This document shows positions 36,377 to 45,432 of a stretch of DNA of 64,000 nt, one piece after another. Source of the stretch: Marinomonas arctica (GTDB lineage Bacteria > Pseudomonadota > Gammaproteobacteria > Pseudomonadales > Marinomonadaceae); assembly GCF_003259225.1 (NCBI RefSeq), contig NZ_QHJF01000001.1, forward strand, positions 1 to 64,000, in the 5' to 3' direction. A program made the position numbers and the translations under genes. The notes beneath the pieces were generated by a model, which saw only the letters and a list, made by a program, of their open reading frames with translations, was not told where the DNA came from and did not search any database. Position 1 is the first letter of the stretch. Every line of letters begins with the position of its first letter.

Positions 36377-36667
36377 CTACCTAATAACGTTAAACTCTTC
36401 TCGACATTCATCGGAACCCATTTCAAACTCGCGACAAATCCAAGGACGATTGTCATAAATAGTACAGAGAAACGTGTTTCTATCGACCGCAGAGCACCAG
36501 CCATCGTCGAGCCTCAGCATGGTCTCACCACCCCACTCATCGACCGATATGTGCCTATCTGGTACGCCAGTGTCACTGATGATCATCACCTCCATGCGAC
36601 AACAGCATGCCTGACATTGCGAGCAAGTCACACTAGAGTCAACGATATTCTTGAGAGCAATGGTCAT
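36377..36667 (-). CDS. YkgJ family cysteine cluster protein
   Basis: A 96-residue metal-binding protein. TCSQCQACCCRMEVM supplies four or five cysteines, and WCSAVDRNTFLCTIYDNRPWICREFEMG supplies three more, in two parts. Such clusters bind zinc or an iron-sulfur centre; function is unknown. I use ATG 36667, where the family sequence begins. The frame can extend to ATG 36772, but that start sits against a terminator, lacks a ribosome site and adds 35 residues without family similarity. Confidence 0.8.
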   Translation of the reverse strand: MTIALKNIVDSSVTCSQCQACCCRMEVMIISDTGVPDRHISVDEWGGETMLRLDDGWCSAVDRNTFLCTIYDNRPWICREFEMGSDECREEFNVIR

Positions 36668-36777
36668 AAGCCGCCACGAGTGATTGAGAAAAACGCAATA
36701 TACACCTGATCTCAATGAGAAGATATTAACCAGATTAATATCGAGAGAATCTTTGTCGCTGTTCAGGGCCATCGACT

Positions 36778-36802
36778 AAAAAGCCCCCATTGATGAGGGC
36801 TT
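36778..36802 (-). terminator. Terminator downstream of the chemotaxis receptor
   Basis: AAGCCC (36781-36786) pairs with GGGCTT (36797-36802) across a ten-base loop, with a T run on the minus strand (A tract 36778-36782). It lies about 20 bp after the receptor stop codon. Confidence 0.65.
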
Positions 36803-36820
36803 CCTGAATAACGCCAACAC

Positions 36821-38440
36821 TTACACCTTAAATTTCACCACCAACTCATTAAGCTCTATCGCCAATCGCGTCAGCTCTGCCGTACTGGCGCTGGTCTGAT
36901 TCGCTCCGACAACCGTTTGCGCGGCCAAGTCACTAATGGTTGTGATATTGCCATCTATTTCTTTTGCCACGTTAGACTGCTCTTCTGCCGCACTGGCAAT
37001 GACATGATTACTGTCGCTGATAGCAATAATGCGTGCGGTAATTTGCTCTAATGCCTTAGACGCTTCAGCGGCAACGGTTTGTGCTTGGTTGGTTTTTTGG
37101 CTTGTGCTTTCCATAGACGTCACCGCCTCATTGGCCGAAAGCTGAACCTGACGTACCATGGTCTCTATTTCACCGGTGGACTCTTGGGTACGATGGGCAA
37201 GATTTCTGACTTCATCGGCGACAACCGCAAAACCTCGACCCGTTTCCCCCGCACGAGCCGCTTCTATCGCCGCGTTTAAGGCCAACAAGTTGGTCTGCTC
37301 TGCCACGGCTCGAATCACATCTAGAATCTGACCAATTGAGGCCACTTGCTCGGCCAATTGATTAATCACTCGAGTGCTGTTCGTCATCTCTTTATTCATA
37401 TCAAGAATCACAGCCGTTGTTTCACCAACTCGCGCTTTGCCTTCTGCCGCCAATGTGGCTGAATCAGCAGACGCTTCTGAGGTTTGCTGCGCTGTTCGAG
37501 CCACTTCATCCACCGCCGAACTCATTTGCGCAATAGCAGAGGCAGCCGATTGAATCTCGTTATTTTGCAACATCAAACTATTCGACGAACTTTCCGTGAC
37601 AGAGCTTAATTCTTCCGCTGCCGATGCCAACTGGCTAGAAGAATCACCAATGTGAACTATGGCCTCTCGTAGATTCCCCTGCATCGATTTAAGTGCATTG
37701 GTTAAACGAGTCAATTCATCCTTACCTTCTGGCACAATGGCCTGTGTCAAATCCCCTTTAGCAATGATCTCGGCAGAATTCACCGCATCTAAAAGCGGCT
37801 TGTTAATGCTCTTTGACAGTACCATGGCAATCGCGACCCCCAACGCCACAGAGATGGCTATCACGATATTGATCAAAACAAAGCCTTCGTCATACGTTTT
37901 TACTGAGTCTAAAGCCGCTTCATCCGCTTCCTTTTGATTTGCTGCCACCATGGCTCGCAGCATCCTCACCATGTCATCAGCTGCGTCGTTCATTTCAGGT
38001 AGAAGCACTTCGGCTGCCAACTGATCCCCCTTCATGACCAATTCAGTCACTTGTCCTTGCAGTCTATAATAATTACTTTCTTGTTTCATAAACTGCTCAA
38101 GCGAACGTTTTTCACTCTCTGTATCAATAGTTACTTCATATTCGGCACGCGCCTTGGCAACATTCTTTTTTATTCTATCAAGCGCAGAAAAGGCTTCTTT
38201 TTTACTCTCTTCGCTTGTTGAACTTAATAACCTTAATGTAAAAATCCTGACCCGCATCAGATCCGTACTCATATCCCCCAAGCTTGTAATAGCTGGCAAA
38301 ACATTTGTTTCAATCAATTCTGAATTTGAGCGAATCTTATCCATCGTAGCAATACCAACGCCACCTAGAATAATCATCAAAATGATTGCCGATGAAAAAC
38401 CCATCAATAATCGCGATCGAATATTTATATTCCTTAACAT
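36821..38440 (-). CDS. Methyl-accepting chemotaxis protein
   Basis: Transmembrane chemoreceptor of 539 residues. Helix 1 is at about residues 12-32. A four-helix-bundle periplasmic sensor domain follows to about 188, then helix 2 ([19 protein letters not shown]) and a HAMP domain. The signalling hairpin tip is intact ([24 protein letters not shown], read in two halves, with [16 protein letters not shown] after it). It has no C-terminal NWETF-like pentapeptide. It controls CheA activity; the ligand is unknown. It is expressed singly, with an EAL gene upstream on the same strand. Confidence 0.95.
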   Translation of the reverse strand: MLRNINIRSRLLMGFSSAIILMIILGGVGIATMDKIRSNSELIETNVLPAITSLGDMSTDLMRVRIFTLRLLSSTSEESKKEAFSALDRIKKNVAKARAEYEVTIDTESEKRSLEQFMKQESNYYRLQGQVTELVMKGDQLAAEVLLPEMNDAADDMVRMLRAMVAANQKEADEAALDSVKTYDEGFVLINIVIAISVALGVAIAMVLSKSINKPLLDAVNSAEIIAKGDLTQAIVPEGKDELTRLTNALKSMQGNLREAIVHIGDSSSQLASAAEELSSVTESSSNSLMLQNNEIQSAASAIAQMSSAVDEVARTAQQTSEASADSATLAAEGKARVGETTAVILDMNKEMTNSTRVINQLAEQVASIGQILDVIRAVAEQTNLLALNAAIEAARAGETGRGFAVVADEVRNLAHRTQESTGEIETMVRQVQLSANEAVTSMESTSQKTNQAQTVAAEASKALEQITARIIAISDSNHVIASAAEEQSNVAKEIDGNITTISDLAAQTVVGANQTSASTAELTRLAIELNELVVKFKV

Positions 38441-38574
38441 TACCTTATCCTCTTTTCGTATTTAACACTCAAAAAGCAGTCACCTGACAGAACAGCCAAC
38501 GGCAGAAAACAACAAAAACTGTAAAGCAAAATAGCGGTAAAGATTCTCATAATAAAATGCTTACCGATGGCTTT

Positions 38575-39759
38575 TTATTTTTCAGACATTAAGGTTTCAT
38601 TTAAAAACCAGCTTTCAAAACTCTGTGTCGACAACGGTGGAGAAAATAAATACCCTTGAATGACGTCATATCCTATTGCTTTTAAGTAAGACAATTGTTG
38701 TTGTGTCTCTACCCCTTCTGCTATAGCCACAGCGCCTATTTTCTTACTAATAGAAAGCACCATATAACTTAACTCTACAGAAAGCTTATTCTGTAGCGCA
38801 CTGACAAACGCTCTATCTAGCTTTAGCTGGGAGACTGGAAACTTTAATAATCTTTTTAAATTTGAGTACCCAGTCCCAAAATCATCTAATGAAATAGTCA
38901 CACCGATCGAATGAAGCTCGCTAACAACATCAACAAAAGGATCTGATGGCTTTATTTTCTTACTTTCCGTAACTTCCAGCACCAAGCAAGTCGCCATAAG
39001 ACTATTCTGCTCCAAGATGGTCTGAATCTCGTTTTTTAGGCTAGGACAGCTAAAGCTAAGCGGAGAAAAATTAACGGCAATAAGAGGGACATTTATATTT
39101 TTTTTACGCCACGCCGCCAGCTGTCGACAAGCTCCACGGAGTACCCATAAATCCAGTTCAGCAATGAAACCAAAGTTTTCTGCTAATGCAATAAACTCGT
39201 CAGGGGCAACATGCCCTAACTCTTCGTTATGCCATCTAGCCAACACTTCAACACCATAAAGCTGATTACTCGACACGTTAATTTGAGGTTGATAATGCAG
39301 GGCTAATTTGCTCTGTTGCAAATCTGTTCTTAACATCTGAGCCATACTTAAAGACTGACGGCTATCACGCAAATAGGACTCCACATAGTCACTAGGAGTA
39401 GGGCAAGCCTCTTGTATAAGCAAGCTACAAAAATGCTGACCAAGTAACTGAAACGTCTCTACTTGCACCTTAATTTTATAAGACTCACTCTGAGTAGGCA
39501 TGAAGGTGAGAGTGATACTTTTTCCGACAATACGCCTAAATTCAGCAACAGAGTAAATGCGCTGTTCGGCTTCAGACCAAAAGCAGCCCAGAGGCAATAG
39601 AGCGTCATTTTTTGAATAAAAACGCGAGGAAGACAACATTTTTTGCGCCTGATTGTTACACGAAACAATCACATCATTACTGTCTAATACAATAAAGCCA
39701 TGATTCGTTTCTTGTAACTCCTGCCAATCATGTCCAGTATTCATCCCCTCTGTTTTCAC
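38575..39759 (-). CDS. EAL-domain protein with N-terminal PAS-like region
   Basis: A soluble 394-residue protein: a PAS-like sensor (residues about 15-115) then an EAL domain (145-390). The signature is EVL (171-173) in GVEVLARW, a variant also found in active enzymes. Other catalytic motifs are seen (NFSPLSF, EVTESKKI, LDDFGTGYSNLKRL, KLDRAF, AIAEGVET), so cyclic-di-GMP hydrolysis is likely. The start is GTG 39759, which has AAGGA at good spacing; the ATG five codons later has its GAGGGG too close. Confidence 0.87.
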   Translation of the reverse strand: MKTEGMNTGHDWQELQETNHGFIVLDSNDVIVSCNNQAQKMLSSSRFYSKNDALLPLGCFWSEAEQRIYSVAEFRRIVGKSITLTFMPTQSESYKIKVQVETFQLLGQHFCSLLIQEACPTPSDYVESYLRDSRQSLSMAQMLRTDLQQSKLALHYQPQINVSSNQLYGVEVLARWHNEELGHVAPDEFIALAENFGFIAELDLWVLRGACRQLAAWRKKNINVPLIAVNFSPLSFSCPSLKNEIQTILEQNSLMATCLVLEVTESKKIKPSDPFVDVVSELHSIGVTISLDDFGTGYSNLKRLLKFPVSQLKLDRAFVSALQNKLSVELSYMVLSISKKIGAVAIAEGVETQQQLSYLKAIGYDVIQGYLFSPPLSTQSFESWFLNETLMSEK

Positions 39760-39840
39760 AAGTCAATCCTTCTACTGCATGCTTCGATTAACACCAGACA
39801 CGGTCTTTTATTTGTCTTTAAGACACAAACCTTCACCAAT

Positions 39841-39901
39841 ATTGCCTATATGGCAAAAAGTGTCAAGCAAATTGCCTGTCAGGTTTTGCCATATAGGCAA
39901 A
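39841..39901. promoter_or_regulatory. Paired palindromic operators before the XRE regulator
   Basis: TTGCCTATATGGCAA (39842-39856) and TTGCCATATAGGCAA (39886-39900) are each TTGCC-5-GGCAA palindromes and exact reverse complements of each other. A third, partial site (TTGCCTGTCAGG, 39872-39883) lies between them. They end 21 bp before the XRE gene start and lie in the shared upstream region of the EAL gene. Confidence 0.7.
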
Positions 39902-39921
39902 ATTAAACGGATAATCTTGCC

Positions 39922-40317
39922 ATGAATATTGGCCACGTTATTAAAACCTTACGTATTCAACGTAAGATGACACAAGAACAAATCGCACTGGAAGCTGACA
40001 TGGCCACCAGCAATGTGTCACGAATTGAAAAAGGTCAGAGACAACCTTCCCAGAAAGTATTACAAAAACTAGCTAAGGCACTCAATACAAAGCCTTCTAC
40101 ATTGTACGCTGCAAGCGAACAACCCCTAGAAGACATAGCTGATTTTTTAAGGCAGGAAGAGAATACAGAGAAAAATGTAGGAACAGACTCCCTAACCTTC
40201 ACTCAAGATACAAAAATTCTAATCACTTTATTCAATGAACTAACACCTAATAATAAATCTTTATTATTAGAACAACTTAAAATCTTACACAAATGGCAAA
40301 CTAAAATTGGCCAATAA
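39922..40317 (+). CDS. XRE family helix-turn-helix regulator
   Basis: A 131-residue repressor-type protein. Residues 6-60 form a HTH_3 domain (MTQEQIALEADMATSNVSRI then EKGQRQPSQKVLQKLAKALN). The remaining 65 residues are helical with no enzyme motif, probably for dimerisation. Palindromic sites of the TTGCC-N5-GGCAA type sit just upstream, so autoregulation is likely, and the divergent EAL gene may also be controlled. A similar sequence (TTGGCCAATAAGGCAA, 40307-40322) overlaps the stop codon. Confidence 0.85.
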   Translation: MNIGHVIKTLRIQRKMTQEQIALEADMATSNVSRIEKGQRQPSQKVLQKLAKALNTKPSTLYAASEQPLEDIADFLRQEENTEKNVGTDSLTFTQDTKILITLFNELTPNNKSLLLEQLKILHKWQTKIGQ

Positions 40318-40368
40318 GGCAAAATCTGCCAGCAAAGTCATTAACAGAAGCCCACGGCAAAACGCACC

Positions 40369-41028
40369 CTAGGCGCCATAATAAAAAATCGCAAAATAAT
40401 GGCAAACCGTTCCAGCGAGCACAAACAAATGCCACACCAGATGGCCGTAGTGCAATTTCGAGTCGATCACAAAAAACACCACTCCCAAGGTGTAAAGCAC
40501 GCCGCCCAATACCAACAAAAGTAAGCCATTCGGTTCCATTAGGGAGACAAGTGGCTTAATAGCGATAAGGATAAGCCAACCTAAAACAACATATAAGGTC
40601 GTAGAGAGCGCAGGATGAGATGCCTTTCCAAAGGCTTTAAGGGCCACGCCAACCAGAGCCAACGTCCAAACCGCCGCCAGCAGCGACCATCCCCAGACGC
40701 CTTGTAACACCCCCAAGGTAAACGGTGTATAAGTGCCTGCAATCAGTAAATACACTGCCGAATGATCTATCACACGAAATACATATTTCGCCTTACCTTT
40801 TGGCATTGCATGATAAAGTGTTGATGCCAAATAGAGCAAAATCATCGTGCCAGAAAAGATACTAACGCCGACTAGAAAACTCACGTCAGCGTAATCAATC
40901 GCACTTAAAATAAGAAACGGCGTACCCACAATTGCGGCCACTAGCCCCAAGCCATGGCTGATACTATTAGCGACTTCTTCGCCTAACGACTGTCCTCGAT
41001 TGGGAACCGCAGAAAAGAACTTTTTCAT
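40369..41028 (-). CDS. Hemolysin III family (YqfA/PAQR-like) membrane protein
   Basis: Seven-helix inner-membrane protein of 219 residues. Family motifs are seen: GEEVANSISHGLGLVAAIVG (residues about 16-35), ASTLYHAMPKGKAKYVFRVI with an invariant Ser-His pair, DHSAVYLLIAGTYTPF, and the C-terminal HxxWHLFVLAGTVCHY with the metal-binding histidines. ATG 41028 is used because GGAGG precedes it; the longer frame starts at TTG. Function is probably membrane-lipid or metal related, not hemolysis. Confidence 0.9.
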   Translation of the reverse strand: MKKFFSAVPNRGQSLGEEVANSISHGLGLVAAIVGTPFLILSAIDYADVSFLVGVSIFSGTMILLYLASTLYHAMPKGKAKYVFRVIDHSAVYLLIAGTYTPFTLGVLQGVWGWSLLAAVWTLALVGVALKAFGKASHPALSTTLYVVLGWLILIAIKPLVSLMEPNGLLLLVLGGVLYTLGVVFFVIDSKLHYGHLVWHLFVLAGTVCHYFAIFYYGA

Positions 41029-41140
41029 ACTCAACGCCTCCTAAGTGAAGAAATAAAAGCATGAAACAAATAAGCGTATTTAACAACGAAAGACATTGAA
41101 TAAATAAAGCAAATCAGAAGAAAACCAGCGGCAATACTTT

Positions 41141-42235
41141 TCAGCGTTTACACACCATAGGTGCCTGATAATCAAGTTTCAATAATTTGAAATAATTCTC
41201 TCCCAACGCAATATTACGAAATGCGTTATCATCCAAATATTGAAGTATGCGACTCGTGGCCTCTAATTCTTTCTGGTAAACCTTAAAATTATTTCCTCGG
41301 AAGGCAACAAAATCCGAGCCTGGCAAAATACGTTCTGCATAACGATTAAGAAAAGCCACATACAAAGGCTGATTGGCTGCTTTGCTAAAATAATAATCCT
41401 CTAAAATTCGCCATGATATATCGATCATCAAATTCGGATATTGGTCCAACAATCGCGACAAAATAGCAATATGTTCAGAGGCCTTCATGTTTGTCTGCTC
41501 ATAAGACAAGCCCATGTGCGCCCAGACTATTTTGTTATGTGGATACAAGGCTAACGCCCGTTCCATTAAAGGCAAATACAAGGTAGGTGAGGCATCGTTC
41601 CCTATGTCTGAATGAATGGTGATTGGATAATCTCTCGCTCTTAACTCCGCCATAAAACCGGCCCATTGAGTAATATCTTGAGGAGTAGCGGGTTTATGAC
41701 GATTATTGAATTGCGCTTGCTTCACCAAATTGACCTCCCCCATCCAATGAAATAACCCTGGGTATTCCTTTTCATAAAGCGTCATCAGGGCGACAGTGGG
41801 CTCGGGGTCGGACAAATCAGTAAAGGTCATAGACAATGTCAGATGAAGATCATCCGGTTTGTATTCCAGCATATTCGCGGCATTGACAAAATCATTACGC
41901 GTGGTAGGCGACACGGGCGTACCAGGGCATTTTAAATAATTAGAACAAAGAGAGTCTGACGGTAGCATTTGCCCGATGCCATACACGTTAGCAAATCGAA
42001 CACTGGTCTGCGATAAGTAGTCATTCACCTCATTAAACGGAATAGCCCGGCCATCAAACGGACGATAATGCAAGTGCGTATCCACCACAGCGGTGTAGGG
42101 TTCAGTTTGTCTGTCATAACAAGCGGATTCTCCTTTGAACGAATCCAATGAACGCAAAACTGGCGTGTTATCGGAAGACGCACATCCACTCAGCAACAAA
42201 GAAACCAACAGACCACATGGTAAACAACGACGCAT
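41141..42235 (-). CDS. Amidohydrolase family lipoprotein
   Basis: A 364-residue metal-dependent TIM-barrel hydrolase. The start MRRCLPCGLLVSLLLSGCAS gives a lipobox LSGC, so the protein should be lipid-anchored in the envelope. DTHLHYRPFDG (HxH ligands), HSDIGND, WAHMGLS and PGSDFVAF give the barrel ligand positions. ATG 42235 has GGGA upstream at good spacing; the longest frame starts at TTG. Substrate unknown. Single gene. Confidence 0.85.
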   Translation of the reverse strand: MRRCLPCGLLVSLLLSGCASSDNTPVLRSLDSFKGESACYDRQTEPYTAVVDTHLHYRPFDGRAIPFNEVNDYLSQTSVRFANVYGIGQMLPSDSLCSNYLKCPGTPVSPTTRNDFVNAANMLEYKPDDLHLTLSMTFTDLSDPEPTVALMTLYEKEYPGLFHWMGEVNLVKQAQFNNRHKPATPQDITQWAGFMAELRARDYPITIHSDIGNDASPTLYLPLMERALALYPHNKIVWAHMGLSYEQTNMKASEHIAILSRLLDQYPNLMIDISWRILEDYYFSKAANQPLYVAFLNRYAERILPGSDFVAFRGNNFKVYQKELEATSRILQYLDDNAFRNIALGENYFKLLKLDYQAPMVCKR

Positions 42236-42378
42236 AACACACATTCCCAACAGTTTACAGGCTCAATAAGGTAAACACTTTAAAGCATTACAAAACATCT
42301 CTGCCTCTGTGTAAACCACTGTTCGATGTTTATCTTAAACCTCATCCAATTGACTCAAAGTAAGGCGCGATGTAATCA

Positions 42379-43143
42379 CTAGGTAAGAAACAAGAGCAGC
42401 ACGCCAAACAAAATTCGATACCAACCAAACGCCACAAAGGTGAACTTTTCTAAAAACACCATAAATAACTTCATCACCACAAACGCACTAAGAAAGGCGA
42501 CAACAAAACCAAACACCAAGGGTTGCCATTGCTCGCCAGCAAATTCCTGATAGTTTGACAGTAAATCATAACCTGAGGCCGCCATCATCACCGGTAAGGC
42601 TAATAAAAAAGAAAACTCAGCACTGGCTTTCCGGCTTAACCCCACCAGTAAAGCCCCCACTATGGTGGAGCCGGCTCGACTAGTGCCAGGAATAAGCGCT
42701 AATAGTTGCGCAACCCCAACCCACAACGCTTGTTTAAAGCTCAAGTCATCTAAATTTTCAACACTGGGAGATCGATGCTTAAGCCACCTTTCCACCATTA
42801 AAAAAACAATACCACCCACAATAAACATGGTGGCCACAACCGACACGGAAAACAGGGCTTTTATTTGGTGACGAAACAAAAAGCCCACTATAGCAACGGG
42901 TAAAAACGCCACAAAAACTTGACACCACAAACGACAATGCCGAAGTGTAAAACGCGCTTTATAATTGGCGATAACAGCCAAAATCGCCGCCAGTTGAATG
43001 ATCACCTCAAACGCTTTATTACCCTCTGTTTGCTCCATACCCAGCCACTGACTGACCACAATCAAATGACCCGTTGAAGAGATAGGCAAAAACTCCGTTA
43101 CCCCTTCCACCAAACCTAAAATGCCACTCTGTAATATATCCAT
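42379..43143 (-). CDS. uppP: Undecaprenyl-diphosphatase (BacA/UppP)
   Basis: Membrane phosphatase of 254 residues that recycles undecaprenyl diphosphate for cell-wall synthesis and gives bacitracin tolerance when abundant. The conserved regions [18 protein letters not shown] (residues 10-27, with the catalytic Glu) and [17 protein letters not shown] (with Arg and Ser) are intact. Eight hydrophobic segments are seen. Monocistronic. Confidence 0.96.
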   Translation of the reverse strand: MDILQSGILGLVEGVTEFLPISSTGHLIVVSQWLGMEQTEGNKAFEVIIQLAAILAVIANYKARFTLRHCRLWCQVFVAFLPVAIVGFLFRHQIKALFSVSVVATMFIVGGIVFLMVERWLKHRSPSVENLDDLSFKQALWVGVAQLLALIPGTSRAGSTIVGALLVGLSRKASAEFSFLLALPVMMAASGYDLLSNYQEFAGEQWQPLVFGFVVAFLSAFVVMKLFMVFLEKFTFVAFGWYRILFGVLLLFLT

Positions 43144-43326
43144 CGTTGTTGACCTAAGTTATTCCTCGAACAAGTGTAAAAAAATGCTTGGCTTTTTTTG
43201 AAATGGGCCATACTAAAAGGGCAACACTATAGACAAAGAAATGTGAAAGAAAAGTAAAAAGTCGAGCAACATGGTTTCATCTGAAAACATTATCTTTGCT
43301 TTGACCTATGATCATCAAAACGCTAT

Positions 43327-43361
43327 TTTGTACGGTGCTTTTTTCACCCCTGCCGTACAAA
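43327..43361. promoter_or_regulatory. Inverted repeat before the GntR regulator gene
   Basis: TTTGTACGG (43327-43335) and CCGTACAAA (43353-43361) are perfect inverted arms separated by 17 bp, 25 bp before the GntR start codon. This could be an operator or a leader hairpin. Confidence 0.45.
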
Positions 43362-43385
43362 GCTGTTTTCTCATAGGAACGACCC

Positions 43386-44093
43386 ATGTCCACCCACCAC
43401 TACTATCAACTGCAAGGCTACTTTCGCGAACTGATTGAGCTAAAAACCCTCAAATCAGGCAGCAAGTTGCCATCGGAGAGAGAGATAGGGGAACAATTCA
43501 AACTTACCCGCGTCACGGTTCGGCAAGCACTGCAAAACCTAGAAGCTGAAGGTCTTATTTATCGACAGAATCGTAAAGGCTGGTTTGTCACACCACCTGC
43601 TGTGGTATACAACCCATCCAGTCATCTTAGTTTTAATTTGTACGTCACGGAACAAGGCTTCGTGCCGCATACAGAAAAATTGATGCAACAAATTGAACCC
43701 GCCAACGCCTATATTGCCCAATTAATGAACATTCCTGAGCACGCACCAGTGCTGTATCTTCATCGCCGCCGCTATATCAATCAACGCCCCGTATTGATTG
43801 AAAAAATGTACATCAACACAAGATTATTACCCGGCATCGAAAAAGAAGACCTTACTCAGTCTTTAAGCCAGCTGTTGAAAAATAACTATCAGCGGGAATA
43901 TCGAGACATGGATTTGGTCTTTAAATCCACATCGTTGCCAAGCAGCGCCGCCGATGATTTGGGCATTTCAGCAGGCCAGCCGGGCTTACACATCGAGCGC
44001 ATTAACTACACGGCAGACAAACAAGTACTTGAGGTGGATTACGAGTTTTGGCGGCATGATGCCGTTACCATCAACATCGCCATCCGAGACTGA
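43386..44093 (+). CDS. phnR: GntR/HutC-type regulator, phosphonate utilisation PhnR-like
   Basis: A 235-residue regulator: winged helix at residues about 8-68 (LKSGSKLPSEREIGEQFKLT, then RVTVRQALQNLEAEGLIYRQ), then a UTRA effector domain of about 140 residues ending HIERINYTADKQVLEVDYEFW. Its place before a 2-aminoethylphosphonate-type ABC importer is that of PhnR. A HutC-type operator (CTGGTCTATACCAG) lies before the importer. The effector may be 2-AEP or a breakdown product. Confidence 0.82.
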   Translation: MSTHHYYQLQGYFRELIELKTLKSGSKLPSEREIGEQFKLTRVTVRQALQNLEAEGLIYRQNRKGWFVTPPAVVYNPSSHLSFNLYVTEQGFVPHTEKLMQQIEPANAYIAQLMNIPEHAPVLYLHRRRYINQRPVLIEKMYINTRLLPGIEKEDLTQSLSQLLKNNYQREYRDMDLVFKSTSLPSSAADDLGISAGQPGLHIERINYTADKQVLEVDYEFWRHDAVTINIAIRD

Positions 44094-44117
44094 CCGACCT
44101 TGTAGCACCCTACTTCC

Positions 44118-44145
44118 AGCGCCTTTTCCTTAGAAAGGGCTTTTT
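44118..44145 (+). terminator. Terminator downstream of phnR
   Basis: An imperfect stem AGC-GCCTTTTC with GAAAGGGCT around a CTTA loop, followed by TTTTT. It separates phnR from the importer genes. Confidence 0.6.
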
Positions 44146-44176
44146 CCTGTCGCCCCAGCCTAATAAATTCATTCTT

Positions 44177-44194
44177 ATGTCATCGATTTGACAT
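44177..44194 (+). promoter_or_regulatory. Weak PhoB-box-like sequence before phnS
   Basis: ATGTCATCGATTTGACAT: the second half, TTGACAT, starts 11 bp after ATGTCAT and differs by one base in the core. About 12 of 18 positions match the E. coli box. The same sequence is also an inverted repeat (ATGTCA/TGACAT), so another regulator is possible. Confidence 0.35.
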
Positions 44195-44221
44195 ATTTGG
44201 CTGATATCTTGCTTAACCAAT

Positions 44222-44235
44222 CTGGTCTATACCAG
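44222..44235. promoter_or_regulatory. GntR/HutC-type operator before phnS
   Basis: CTGGTCTATACCAG is a palindrome with arms CTGGT/ACCAG, the TGGT-TA-ACCA form bound by HutC-subfamily GntR regulators (as for DasR or YvoA). It lies 40 bp before the phnS start, where a repressor would block transcription. Confidence 0.65.
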
Positions 44236-44275
44236 TTTAAATCAATCTCAAATGATGAAAGATGGAGAAGTGAAG

Positions 44276-45304
44276 ATGACTATTAAGCCCTTGATAAAAA
44301 GTCTTAGTGCTATCGCCGGTATCGGTATGGTTTCCATAGCCGCTCACGCAGCAACAACAGAACTCACTGTCTACTCTGCCGTAGAAGCGGAAGATTTGAA
44401 AAAATACGCGGCTCGCTTCAATCAAGACCATCCAGACATCAAAATCAATTGGGTACGTGACTCAACAGGCATAGTCACGGCTAAACTACTAGCAGAAAAA
44501 GCCAACCCTCAAGCCGATGTCGTTTGGGGCTTAGCGGCGACGAGCTTAATGCTGCTCAAAAACGAAAATATGCTCGAAAGTTACAAGCCAAAAAACTACG
44601 ATCAACTGTCCCCTAAATTTAAAGACACATCAGAAAATCCTGTGTGGACGGGCATGGACGCGTGGATGGCCGCCATCTGCTACAACACAGTCGAAGCCGA
44701 AAAACTTGGCTTACCCAAACCGACTTCGTGGCAAGATCTCACAAACCCTGTTTACAAAGGCCACATCGTAATGCCAAACCCAAGTTCATCGGGCACAGGC
44801 TATCTGGACGTCAGCAGTTGGTTGCAACTGTTTGGTGAAGACAAAGGCTGGGAGTACATGGATGCGCTTCACAACAACATTGGCACCTATACGCATTCAG
44901 GGTCTAAACCTTGTAAATTAGCGGCATCAGGGGAAACCGCTATTGGTATTTCATTTGCTTTTCGTGCGGCCAAATCCAAAAAAGAAGGCGCACCACTGGA
45001 CATCGTTTTTCCAACCGAAGGTTTAGGCTGGGACATGGAAGCCACGGCCATCATCAAAGGCACAGACAAGCTTGAAGCAGCCAAAATCCTAGCGGATTGG
45101 GCCGCCTCTCAAAAAGCCAACGAAATGTACAACGAAGGCTACGCCGTGGTGGCCATGCCAGGCATTGCACAACCTGTCGAATACTTCCCAGCCAATGCTG
45201 AAGCACTGATGATTGAAAACGACTTTGCCTGGTCAGCGGCCAACCGCGATGCGATTTTAACAAAATGGCAACAGCGTTATGACAGTAAAAGCGAGCCAAA
45301 ATAA
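44276..45304 (+). CDS. phnS: Periplasmic binding protein of a 2-aminoethylphosphonate-type ABC importer
   Basis: A 342-residue family-1 solute-binding protein: a signal peptide (cleavage after AHA), then ELTVYSAVEAEDLKKYAARF and IKINWVRDSTGIVTAKL, typical of the AEP/iron-type binders. WGLAATSLMLLK, ESYKPKNYDQL and MPNPSSSGTGYLDV resemble the putative 2-AEP binding protein group (PhnS2). ATG 44276 has GGAGAAG upstream. A terminator follows before the ATPase gene, so the binding protein is likely overproduced relative to the rest. Confidence 0.88.
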   Translation: MTIKPLIKSLSAIAGIGMVSIAAHAATTELTVYSAVEAEDLKKYAARFNQDHPDIKINWVRDSTGIVTAKLLAEKANPQADVVWGLAATSLMLLKNENMLESYKPKNYDQLSPKFKDTSENPVWTGMDAWMAAICYNTVEAEKLGLPKPTSWQDLTNPVYKGHIVMPNPSSSGTGYLDVSSWLQLFGEDKGWEYMDALHNNIGTYTHSGSKPCKLAASGETAIGISFAFRAAKSKKEGAPLDIVFPTEGLGWDMEATAIIKGTDKLEAAKILADWAASQKANEMYNEGYAVVAMPGIAQPVEYFPANAEALMIENDFAWSAANRDAILTKWQQRYDSKSEPK

Positions 45305-45352
45305 CTCCCACACGTCAATCACAGAGTGAAACAAGTGGGATCAAGAAAGACC

Positions 45353-45391
45353 CGTCAGACGCACAGTACCATGTGGGTCTGACGTTTTTTT
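45353..45391 (+). terminator. Partial terminator between phnS and phnT
   Basis: CGTCAGAC (45353-45360) pairs with GTCTGACG (45377-45384), with an inner CACA/TGTG pairing, followed by TTTTTTT. As the next gene is on the same strand with no visible strong promoter, this probably allows read-through. Confidence 0.75.
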
Positions 45392-45432
45392 GATCAACCG
45401 TATTTTACAAGGATTATAATAGAGGGCGACTT

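Noticed and set aside
36668..36772. N-terminal extension of the YkgJ-type protein
   Set aside because: The upstream ATG abuts a terminator, has no ribosome site and the added residues lack family similarity.
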